Part shown: positions 1 through 7,362 of the stretch, in pieces | How positions within the stretch are numbered: the stretch's first letter is position 1 | Layout: every line of letters starts with the position of its first letter | NCBI GenBank assembly: GCA_017430145.1 | Contig: JAFRNP010000171.1 | Location: 1-34,882 of the forward strand | Length of the DNA stretch: 34,882 nucleotides | DNA from: Clostridia bacterium | Lineage (GTDB): Bacteria > Bacillota > Clostridia > Oscillospirales > Acutalibacteraceae | Direction of reading: 5' to 3' | Position numbers and translations under genes: made by a program | The notes under the pieces: generated by a model | Databases searched by the model: none | Seen by the model: only the letters and a program-made list of their open reading frames with translations | What the model was told of the DNA's origin: nothing

Positions 1-84
1 CGCCCTCCGCTCCGTGTGCCCCTATGTCGAATGTGCTAACTTTAAGCTTTTTGATATTTAACCAAAGTTTTTTGGGAGAATATA

Positions 85-113
85 TTGACAAATTTCAAAA
101 ATTGAGATAGGAG
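85..113 (+). promoter_or_regulatory. possible promoter of the beta-helix gene
   Basis: A perfect -35 hexamer TTGACA lies at 85-90 in an AT-rich stretch. The hexamer 17 bases on (TAGGAG, 108-113) is a poor -10, and TAAAAT at 115-120 is better but too far away. The -35 is clear and the -10 is uncertain. A strong ribosome site (AGAGGAG, about 133-139) follows before the ATG at 146. Confidence 0.4.
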
Positions 114-145
114 TAAAATATCATTCTACAGAAGAGGAGAAAAAA

Positions 146-2827
146 ATGCAAGTCTGCAATAGAATGATCCGTACCTTTCTGGCGCTGGTAATGCTCGCCG
201 TATTCCTGTTCCCGGCGGGTTTGCTGCAGGCATCTGCCGAGTCCGCCGCGGCGCTGTACGTCTCCCCCGACGGCGACGATGCGGCGGCGGGGACGATTGA
301 CGCGCCGCTGAAAACGCCGGAGGGCGCAAAGGCGCACCTGCGGGCGCACAGAGAGGATTTTACCGGCGGCGCGACCGTATATTTCCGGGAGGGCGTTTAT
401 ACGGTTCAATCAGGGAACCGTCCCCTGATTGATTTTACCGGAGAGGACCTTCCGAACGTAAAGTTTTGCGCCTATGAGAACGAAAGCGTGACCTTTTCCG
501 CCGCCGCGCCGCTTGAAGGCTTTACCGAGACCGAGGTCAACGGCGTAAAGGCGTTTACCTTAAAACCCGACCTGCGCTTCAACGCCCTGTACCACCCGGA
601 CCGGGTGATCAAAACGCCCCGTTACCCGGAGATGGGCAACTTTACCGTAAAGGGCGTGGAACGCGAGGACGAGCTGTTCCCGGATAACCGGGGCTGGTGG
701 GAGGCCTCCAACGGCTGCACCGCCTTTCTCGCTGACAGGGAGGAGATCGGCGTCGTCTTTTCGCAGCCGGAAGAAGTCTATTGCCGCATCACCCACGCGT
801 GGCTCGATGAGATCGCCCGCATCCGCTTCTATGCCGAAGAGACCGGCAAGGTGGGGCTGGGCCGCCCCGCCACTTATGAAGTGAAGCCAGGCGACGTGTA
901 CTGGTTTGAAAACGTGTTTGAGGCGCTGGACGCCCCGGGCGAATGGTATCTGAACGAGAACGGCGGGACGCTGTACTATATCCCCTTTGAAGGCGAGACG
1001 GCGGCGGACCTGACGCTGTACGCGCCGGTTTCGCAGTACCTGATGGAGATCGACGGCTGCAGCTCCCTTACCTTTGAAAACATCCGTTTTTCCGGCACCG
1101 AGTGGACCCTCTCCGTACCGCCGGCAGACGGCGGCACGATGGCCCAGTACGACATCGACGCCTATCAGGCGTCCACCTTCTGCGACGCCGCCGTGAACGT
1201 ACAGAACGCGGACGGGATCGTCTTCAGAAACTGCGAGTTTACCGATATCTGCAACACGGCGGTGAAGTTCATCAAAAACTGCCATGACTGCACCGTCGAA
1301 AACTGCCTGTTCCGGCAGATCGGCTCCACGGCGATCGCGGTCTACGGCGAAAACGTGGAACCGGACGCGGAAAACGCAAACGAAGCCATGAGCGGCTTTT
1401 CGATCAAAAACAACCTGATCGAGGCCTACGGGCGCAACACCTACGAGTCCACTGGCGTACACCTGATGTACGTCAAAGACAGCGAGGTGCGCCATAACGA
1501 GATCCGCGACGGCTTCTACACCGGGCTCTCCTGCGGCTGGATCTGGGGCCACGAATATCAGGTGACGAAGAACGTGCAGATCACCGACAACCTGATCTGC
1601 GATATCGGACAGGGGTGGCTATCAGACCTCGGCGGCATGTACCTGCTGGGCGAACAGGCGGGCACCCTGATCGCCCGCAACGTGATTTACAATGTGACCC
1701 GGGGCCTCGGCGTCAACGATTACGGCGGCAACGGGATCTATACGGACGCCGGTTCCTCCTATTTCACGATCGAGCAGAACCTGATCTACGACTGCGCAGC
1801 CAACGGGCTGAACATCGGCGGGTACAACCGGGACCATACCGTGCGCAGCAATATCGTCGCGTTCTGTAAGCTCTCGGCGTTCGACCCCGGCCTTGGGGAC
1901 GGCAGAGACGACGACCACACCTGCGACTGTACGGGCAACGTCTTCTACGCCGAAAACGCACCCGTTCTGCTGAACGTGAGCGAAAACGCAAAGTATACGG
2001 AGCACGGCAACCTGCTGTGGGACGCAGGCAACGGCGGCAAAGTGTTCGGTTCGGACGGTTATTCGGGCAACTACGCCCGCAAGGTGAAGATCTCGCGCTT
2101 TTTTGCGGAAAGAAACGGCTTTATGAGCGGGGATACCGTTGCGGACCCGCTGTTTACGGACCCTGAAAACCGGGATTTCACGCTGTCCGCCGCGTCCCCG
2201 GCGCTGGACCCTGCTTTTGGGTTTACCCCCTGGGACTATACGGCCGCCGGGCTGCTTTCGGATACCGCGGTCGGCTGCGGCAGCAGCTATGAACGCGGAA
2301 GCTGCAGCCGCGTCTCGGACCTCTCCGCCTACCCCAACGCCTGCTCCGAACCCGGCGTCCCGTATATGCTGAAATACGCGCTGAAGCTCGCATCTGTCGT
2401 TCTGCTTCTGCTGGGCGCTGGTTTCGCTGTTTATACAGCCCTTCCTGCCGCCAAGAAGAAGGATACCAAACTTCTGATAAAAACGCTGACACCCGCCGTC
2501 GCGTGTCTGGCGGCGCTGGCGCTGCTGCCGCTTTTGAAACGGTTCTTCGTTGCCAGCTGGACGGCGTGGGCGTACGGGCTCTGCCTGGCGCTGTTCATGG
2601 CGGCGGCTTCCCTGCCCGCGTTTTACGGGTTCAGAAACAAGATCCTGCGCATACTTTTGATCGTCGTATGTATCGGCGTTTCTCTCGGCGCGACGTTTTT
2701 GATCAATAACGTGCTGCACGCAGGCGAAGAGCTGGCGCTGAACGCCGGCACGACCGTCATGGCGGCGTTCGCGTGCCTGGGTTCGGCAAAACCGGTCAGA
2801 CAAAACAGGAAACAAAGCGGCGGCTGA
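146..2827 (+). CDS. secreted right-handed parallel beta-helix protein with C-terminal multi-pass membrane domain
   Basis: This 893-residue protein starts at ATG 146, 6-7 bases after AGAGGAG. An N-terminal signal peptide (hydrophobic core about residues 8-28, ending near ASAES) precedes a 'LYVSPDGDD...GT..APL' entry motif, which is typical of right-handed parallel beta-helix (DUF1565/pectate-lyase-like) carbohydrate-active proteins. Repeated rungs of the type 'NC.F..I', 'NNLI' and 'RNVIYN' run through about residues 300-620. From about residue 740 to 880 there are four or five strongly hydrophobic segments and then a basic tail, so the helix should sit outside the cell, tethered by a small membrane domain. 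Multi-pass tethering is odd, because such proteins usually end in a single anchor or a dockerin. The substrate cannot be read from the sequence; a polysaccharide lyase or glycosidase role is possible. It stands alone, with no close neighbour upstream in the window. Confidence 0.8.
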   Translation: MQVCNRMIRTFLALVMLAVFLFPAGLLQASAESAAALYVSPDGDDAAAGTIDAPLKTPEGAKAHLRAHREDFTGGATVYFREGVYTVQSGNRPLIDFTGEDLPNVKFCAYENESVTFSAAAPLEGFTETEVNGVKAFTLKPDLRFNALYHPDRVIKTPRYPEMGNFTVKGVEREDELFPDNRGWWEASNGCTAFLADREEIGVVFSQPEEVYCRITHAWLDEIARIRFYAEETGKVGLGRPATYEVKPGDVYWFENVFEALDAPGEWYLNENGGTLYYIPFEGETAADLTLYAPVSQYLMEIDGCSSLTFENIRFSGTEWTLSVPPADGGTMAQYDIDAYQASTFCDAAVNVQNADGIVFRNCEFTDICNTAVKFIKNCHDCTVENCLFRQIGSTAIAVYGENVEPDAENANEAMSGFSIKNNLIEAYGRNTYESTGVHLMYVKDSEVRHNEIRDGFYTGLSCGWIWGHEYQVTKNVQITDNLICDIGQGWLSDLGGMYLLGEQAGTLIARNVIYNVTRGLGVNDYGGNGIYTDAGSSYFTIEQNLIYDCAANGLNIGGYNRDHTVRSNIVAFCKLSAFDPGLGDGRDDDHTCDCTGNVFYAENAPVLLNVSENAKYTEHGNLLWDAGNGGKVFGSDGYSGNYARKVKISRFFAERNGFMSGDTVADPLFTDPENRDFTLSAASPALDPAFGFTPWDYTAAGLLSDTAVGCGSSYERGSCSRVSDLSAYPNACSEPGVPYMLKYALKLASVVLLLLGAGFAVYTALPAAKKKDTKLLIKTLTPAVACLAALALLPLLKRFFVASWTAWAYGLCLALFMAAASLPAFYGFRNKILRILLIVVCIGVSLGATFLINNVLHAGEELALNAGTTVMAAFACLGSAKPVRQNRKQSGG

Positions 2828-2868
2828 GCGGACCGAAATACCGTGCGCGGCCATATCGAAATATTTGC

Positions 2869-2896
2869 TTTACAAAATCTTTCAACATGGTATTAT
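2869..2896 (+). promoter_or_regulatory. upstream promoter of the T-box operon
   Basis: TTTACA (2869-2874), a 16-base spacer and TATTAT (2891-2896) form a good sigma-A-type promoter. It lies about 100 bases upstream of a second promoter and points at the T-box leader. It could give a longer leader transcript. Inferred from the hexamers only. Confidence 0.45.
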
Positions 2897-2965
2897 GAAA
2901 GACAGTACGCAAGACAATATTAGAATTTTTAATAACACATTTTTCAACGGTTTATCTTTTTAATA

Positions 2966-2994
2966 TTGACAATCCCCGGATTTTGTGATTTAAT
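2966..2994 (+). promoter_or_regulatory. main promoter of the T-box operon
   Basis: A perfect TTGACA (2966-2971), a 17-base spacer and TTTAAT (2989-2994) place the transcription start near 3001. That is just before the first bases of T-box stem I. Confidence 0.7.
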
Positions 2995-3000
2995 AGTCAC

Positions 3001-3263
3001 AATAAAAACGATGACGGAACTATGCTTCTTCGGGATCAGCTTCAGAGAGCCGGCGGTCGCTGCGAGCCGGTGCGTGAAGAGGAAGCAGTCTCCTTCCCGA
3101 GTTTGCCCTGTGAACCGACAGTAGCGGGGCACGGCAGCCCCGTTACCGGCAAAGGGCTTGATTGAGTCCGAAGAGTGTTCACCGGCCAGGTGAGAATCAG
3201 GGTGGTACCGCGGAAAAGTTTTTTCGTCCCTGCAGCCGTACGGCAGCAGGGGCTGTTTTGTTG
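3001..3263 (+). promoter_or_regulatory. T-box leader (tRNA-sensing riboswitch), probably leucine-specific
   Basis: The conserved T-box core GGGTGGTACCGCGG is at 3200-3213. Stem I can be folded from AAAC/GTTT at its base, a GATGAC/CGAG kink-turn, a GGAA/TTCC helix, and TGCTTC paired with GAAGCA above it. Aligned to well-known T-boxes, the three bases one position before the lower-stem TTCC are CTC (3090-3092), a leucine codon. The tRNA-end-binding UGGN has N = U, which pairs with discriminator A. That suits tRNA-Leu and tRNA-Val and argues against a Ser reading of the overlapping TCC. The base after CTC is C, where A is usual, so the specifier assignment is tentative. Uncharged tRNA should favour the antiterminator and expression of the two genes downstream. 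Confidence 0.88.
3228..3263 (+). terminator. T-box intrinsic terminator
   Basis: CCCTGC and GCAGGG (3228-3233 and 3246-3251) enclose an inner GCC/GGC stem around GTAC, followed by the T-rich tract GCTGTTTTGTTG. The 5' part overlaps the region needed for the T-box antiterminator, as expected for the alternative fold. Confidence 0.8.
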
Positions 3264-3301
3264 CCGCCGGGCAAAAAACGTGTAAAGAAGGAACGAACGA
3301 C

Positions 3302-4720
3302 ATGAACAGAGAGATCAGGATCAGCGACGTGACCATGCGGCAGTTGGAGACAACCGCCGATTTCAGCCTCAGCTTCCGGGAGAAGATCGAGCTTGCAAAG
3401 CTCCTCGACAAGCTGGGCGTTTGGGTGATCGAGCTGGAGGGCATCCGGCAGACGAAAGCGGACAGCCTGCGCGTAAAATCTATCGCCTCCGCCGTAAAGG
3501 ACAGCGAGGTGGCGGTGCCGGTGGCGCTGACCCGCGAGAGCGTGGAGACGGCGTGGAACGCGCTGAAGGACGCAAAGGCCCCCCGCCTGCAGGTGGCGGC
3601 GGCGGTGAGCCCCGTACAGATGGAATACATCTACCACAAAAAGCCGGACGCCATGCTGCAGGCGATCCGCGATACGGTGGCGGCGTGCCGCGAAAAGACC
3701 GAAAACGTGGAATTCATCGCCGAGGACGCGACCCGCAGCGACGAGGCGTTTCTGTATGCGGCGATCGGCGCCGCCGTGGAGGCGGGGGCTTCCACGGTGA
3801 CGCTGTGCGACGCGGCGGGCGCGATCTTGCCCGACGAATTTACGGCTTTTCTCCAGAAGACCCGCGCGGGCGCGCCTGCGCTGTCGGGCGTTAAGCTTGC
3901 CGTAAAATGCGCCGACGACCTGTCGATGGCGGACGCCTGTTCCATTGCGGCGGCGGGCGCCGGGGCGGACGAGATCAAGGCTGCCGCCTACCCTGTGGGC
4001 AGCGCGAATCTGAAAAACGTGGCGCGGGTGATCGCCCAGCGGGGCGAAAGCTTCGGCGCGGAAACCCGCGTGCGCACCGTCGCCATGGGACGCACCGTGC
4101 GGCAGATCGAGTGGCTTTGCCGCAATAACGGGAGCGCGCAGGGCAAGGGCTATATGGACGCCGACGGCACGGGCGAGCTGATCTTATCCGTCCACGACGA
4201 CGCCGAGGCGGTGGCGGCAGCCGCCGCGAAGCTGGGCTACGATTTAAGCGAAGAGGACTGCGCCGCCGTGTACGAGGCGTTTTGCCGCTTCGCGCAGGGC
4301 AAGGAGAAGATCGACGCCAGAGAACTGAACGTGATCGTGGCCACCGCCGCCATGCAGGTGCCGCCCACCTATACGGTGCGGCAGTATCTGGTCAGCGCCG
4401 GCAACCTGACCCACGCCATGGCGACGGTGGAGCTGAATAAGGGCGATGCGACGATCCGGGGCCTCGCGCCCGGCGACGGCCCCATCGACGCCGCGTTCCG
4501 CGCCGTGGAAAACGCCACCGGCTGCCGGTACGAGCTGGACGATTTTCAGGTCCGCGCCGTCACCGAGGGCCAGGAGGCGCTGGGCGAGTGCGTGGTGCGC
4601 CTGAGCGCGGACGGTAAGCTTTACTCCGGGCGCGGCATCTCCACCGACGTCGTGGAGGCGGCGGTGCACGCGTACCTGAACGCCATCAACAAGATCGTTT
4701 ATGAGGAGGCCGAGGCATGA
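3302..4720 (+). CDS. 2-isopropylmalate synthase-like protein with degenerate active site and intact LeuA regulatory domain
   Basis: This 472-residue protein follows the T-box. Residues about 4-270 are an HMGL-like TIM barrel and about 335-465 are the LeuA allosteric (leucine-binding) domain, with clear 'GDGPIDAAFRAV' and 'YSGRGISTDVVEA' motifs. In true isopropylmalate synthases the barrel starts DTTLRDGEQ and the metal is held by the Asp of RDG and by HxH. Here the first motif reads DVTMRQLET (Asp replaced by Q14) and the HCHND position reads KCADD (K202, A204), so all three metal ligands are gone. Catalysis of the acetyl-CoA condensation is therefore unlikely. A leucine-sensing or scaffold role is my inference. 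I recall similar degenerate paralogues in other Clostridia but could not search. Its stop overlaps the next start (ATGA), which implies translational coupling. Confidence 0.82.
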   Translation: MNREIRISDVTMRQLETTADFSLSFREKIELAKLLDKLGVWVIELEGIRQTKADSLRVKSIASAVKDSEVAVPVALTRESVETAWNALKDAKAPRLQVAAAVSPVQMEYIYHKKPDAMLQAIRDTVAACREKTENVEFIAEDATRSDEAFLYAAIGAAVEAGASTVTLCDAAGAILPDEFTAFLQKTRAGAPALSGVKLAVKCADDLSMADACSIAAAGAGADEIKAAAYPVGSANLKNVARVIAQRGESFGAETRVRTVAMGRTVRQIEWLCRNNGSAQGKGYMDADGTGELILSVHDDAEAVAAAAAKLGYDLSEEDCAAVYEAFCRFAQGKEKIDARELNVIVATAAMQVPPTYTVRQYLVSAGNLTHAMATVELNKGDATIRGLAPGDGPIDAAFRAVENATGCRYELDDFQVRAVTEGQEALGECVVRLSADGKLYSGRGISTDVVEAAVHAYLNAINKIVYEEAEA

Positions 4721-7191
4721 AGCTTTCCTATTCGACCCGCGGCTGGGAAGCCCTTTCCTGGGAGGAGCTGACCGATACCGCCGAAGAGATGCGGTTTGCC
4801 GGGATAGAGGTCTACAACGTCGGTAAAAACAGCGCGTTCACCCGCCGGGGCGGCGCGTTCCACAAATATAACGCGGCGGCGACCAGGCGGGACCTGAAGG
4901 AGAAGAAGCTCACGATCCCCTGCTTTGACACCTCCTTTGACGTCTCCGCCCCGGAGGCAGACCTGCAGCCGCTTTGGGACGTGATGGAGATCGCCGGGGA
5001 CGTGGGCTGCCCTTACGTGGCCGTGATCGCCCACACGCCCGGGGACGCCATCGCCGAAAACCTGGCGCGGATCCTGCCGGAGGCGGAAAAGCGGGAGATG
5101 TGCGTGCTGATCAAGACCACCGAGGCGTTTTCGGACACCGCGGCGCTCAGAGCGCTGTTAGACAGCTTTGCCAGCGACTACGCGGGCGCGCTGTGGGATA
5201 TGCACCACCCCTACCGGGACTGCAATGAGAGCGCCGATACCACCATCAAAAACCTCGGCGCGTACGTCAGGCACGTCCACCTCCGGGACTCCGACGACAA
5301 GGACACCTACAACCTGATCGGCGAGGGCACGCTGCCTGTTCCGGACATGATGCGCGCGCTCTCGTCCATCGACTACGACGGCTTCATTTCGCTGGAATGG
5401 AAGCCGGAGTGGATGGAGGACCTGCAGGACCGGGAGATCATCTTCCCGTATTTCGTCAACTACATGAACCGCTTCGAGAACACGCGGGGCAAAAAGAAAT
5501 CGCTGTATTTCAACCACGACGGTTCCGGGCAGTACGTCTGGAAAAAGGACGAGCTGATCAACCTGACCTTCCCGCAGGTGCTGGACCGCATGGTGGAGGA
5601 GTTCCCGGACCAGTACGCGTTCAAATACACGACCCTCGACTACACCCGCACCTACGAGGAGTTCCGGGAGGACGTGGACAACTTCGCCCGCGCCCTGGTC
5701 TCCATGGGCGTGAAGGCGGGCAGCAAAGTCTCCATCTGGGCCACCAACGTCCCCGCCTGGTACATCACCTTCTGGGCGGCGACCAAGATCGGCGCGGTTC
5801 TGGTGACGGTGAACACCGCCTACAAGATCCATGAGGCGGAGTATCTGTTCCGGCAGTCAGACACGCATACGCTCGTGATGATCGAGAGCTGCCTTGATTC
5901 CGATTACCGGAAGATCATCAACGAGCTGTGCCCCGAGATCGCCAAAAGCCGCCCGGGCGAGCCGCTGCACTGCAAGCGTCTGCCGTTTTTGCGCAACGTG
6001 ATCACCGTGGGCTTCCGCATGCCCGGCTGCCTGACCTTTGAGGAGGCCATGGACCGCGCGGATATGGTCCCGCCCGACCATATCAACCGGATGGCTTCGC
6101 GCGTGCGGCCCGACGACGTATGCAATATGCAGTACACCTCCGGCACCACGGGCTTCCCGAAGGGCGTGATGCTCACCCATTATAACGTAGTCAACAACGG
6201 CAAGTGCATCGGCGACCGCATGGGGCTGTCCACTGCGGACCGGATGATGATCCAGGTACCCATGTTCCACTGCTTCGGCATGGTGCTGAGCATGACCGCT
6301 TCTCTCACCCACGGCACAACGGTCAGTCCCCTGCCGTATTTCTCCGCCAAATCCTCCCTCGCCTGCATTGACAAGGAGCGCATCACCTGCTTCAACGGCG
6401 TGCCCACCATGTTCATCGCCATGTTCAACCATGCGGATTACCGCAAAACGGATTTCTCGCACATGCGCACCGGCATCATGGCGGGCGCAGGCTGCCCGCC
6501 GGAGCTGATGCGCCGCGCCGCCGAGGAAAACGAGATGCACATGACCGGCATCGTCAGCGTCTACGGGCAGACGGAATCCTCCCCGGGCTCCACCATGAGC
6601 GCATGGACGGACCCGCTGGACCTCCGGTGCGATACGGTGGGCTACGATTTTCCGCACGTACAGTGCAAGATCATCGACCCCGCCACCGGCGAGGAGCTGC
6701 CGGACGACGTGGACGGCGAGTTCTGCTCCCGCGGGTACAACACGATGAAGGGCTACTACAAAATGCCCGACGCCACCCGCGACACCGTGGACGCCGAGGG
6801 CTGGCTGCACTCCGGCGACCTTGCCCGCCGCGACAAAGACGGAAACTACCGGATCACCGGCAGGCTCAAGGATATGATCATCCGGGGCGGCGAGAACATT
6901 TACCCCAAGGAGATCGAGGAGTTCATCTACACCCACCCGGAGGTCCAGGACGTACAGGTCATCGGCGTGCCGGACAAACGCTACGGCGAGGAGGCGATGG
7001 CGTGCGTCATCCTGAAAACGCCGGGCGCCGTCACCGAGGAGGAGATGCGCGGGTTTATCGCCGCCAGCATGGCGCGGCACAAGGTACCCCGGTATATCCG
7101 GTTCGTCGAAAGCTTCCCGATGAACGCCGCCGGCAAGGTCCTGAAATACAAAATGCGGGAAGAAGCCGCAAAGGAACTGGGACTGACGTAA
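4717..7191 (+). CDS. fusion of sugar-phosphate isomerase/epimerase-type TIM barrel and AMP-forming acyl-CoA ligase
   Basis: This 824-residue protein has two parts. Residues 1 to about 255 resemble the xylose-isomerase-like TIM barrel (AP endonuclease 2 superfamily), with candidate metal ligands in WDMHHP, HVHLRDSDD and SLEW; the usual strand-5 Glu appears to be Thr (IKTT). Residues about 270-824 are an adenylate-forming ligase with complete motifs: YTSGTTGFPKG (phosphate loop), YGQTESSPG, GWLHSGDLA, GRLKDMIIRGGENIYPKE and a C-terminal catalytic Lys in AAGKVLK. The ligase should convert a carboxylic acid, ATP and CoA to acyl-CoA, AMP and pyrophosphate in the cytoplasm. Motif spacing is close to medium- or branched-chain fatty acyl-CoA synthetases, but the substrate is not readable. 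The start at 4717 overlaps the stop of the LeuA-like gene by four bases. Control is by the upstream T-box, so the substrate may be linked to leucine metabolism. Confidence 0.88.
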   Translation: MKLSYSTRGWEALSWEELTDTAEEMRFAGIEVYNVGKNSAFTRRGGAFHKYNAAATRRDLKEKKLTIPCFDTSFDVSAPEADLQPLWDVMEIAGDVGCPYVAVIAHTPGDAIAENLARILPEAEKREMCVLIKTTEAFSDTAALRALLDSFASDYAGALWDMHHPYRDCNESADTTIKNLGAYVRHVHLRDSDDKDTYNLIGEGTLPVPDMMRALSSIDYDGFISLEWKPEWMEDLQDREIIFPYFVNYMNRFENTRGKKKSLYFNHDGSGQYVWKKDELINLTFPQVLDRMVEEFPDQYAFKYTTLDYTRTYEEFREDVDNFARALVSMGVKAGSKVSIWATNVPAWYITFWAATKIGAVLVTVNTAYKIHEAEYLFRQSDTHTLVMIESCLDSDYRKIINELCPEIAKSRPGEPLHCKRLPFLRNVITVGFRMPGCLTFEEAMDRADMVPPDHINRMASRVRPDDVCNMQYTSGTTGFPKGVMLTHYNVVNNGKCIGDRMGLSTADRMMIQVPMFHCFGMVLSMTASLTHGTTVSPLPYFSAKSSLACIDKERITCFNGVPTMFIAMFNHADYRKTDFSHMRTGIMAGAGCPPELMRRAAEENEMHMTGIVSVYGQTESSPGSTMSAWTDPLDLRCDTVGYDFPHVQCKIIDPATGEELPDDVDGEFCSRGYNTMKGYYKMPDATRDTVDAEGWLHSGDLARRDKDGNYRITGRLKDMIIRGGENIYPKEIEEFIYTHPEVQDVQVIGVPDKRYGEEAMACVILKTPGAVTEEEMRGFIAASMARHKVPRYIRFVESFPMNAAGKVLKYKMREEAAKELGLT

Positions 7192-7194
7192 GAA

Positions 7195-7222
7195 CAGCGG
7201 GCTGTCGTGAGACAGCCCGCTG
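7195..7222 (+). terminator. strong hairpin at the end of the T-box operon
   Basis: A perfect 12-bp stem (CAGCGGGCTGTC with its complement) closes a GTGA loop four bases after the stop. Only a weak T-rich run (CTCTTATG) follows, so it may act as a terminator or as a 3'-end stabiliser. It also lies between convergent genes. Confidence 0.7.
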
Positions 7223-7232
7223 CTCTTATGCA

Positions 7233-7268
7233 AAAGTAAGAAAGATACAAAGTATCAAAGTAACAAAT
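7233..7268 (+). repeat. 8-bp periodic array, copy 1
   Basis: Four exact-length units run AAAGTAAG, AAAGATAC, AAAGTATC, AAAGTAAC and then AAAT. The array follows the terminator hairpin of the ligase gene and is in the sense orientation of that gene. The same unit recurs at 26421-26444 and, on the minus strand, at 26994-27039. Confidence 0.8.
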
Positions 7269-7362
7269 CAGGAACGCCTGCCGGCGTTGATTATATCTGT
7301 CTGTACGCTGTACCCTTTATAATCGTCCGCCGATCGATACGAAAACAAAGGGAGAGCGGGAT

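Noticed and set aside
1-61. Possible 3' end of an upstream gene
   Set aside because: Two frames end here (TAA at 37-39 and 59-61). With so few codons neither can be supported.
3302-4720. Functional leuA
   Set aside because: All three metal-binding residues of the catalytic site are replaced.
5857-7233. 458-codon minus-strand open frame
   Set aside because: It is the antisense shadow of the acyl-CoA ligase; GC-rich codon use keeps the opposite frame open. It has no ribosome site and no recognisable domain.
7233-7268. CRISPR-like short repeats
   Set aside because: The 8-bp units are contiguous with no spacers and there are no cas genes.
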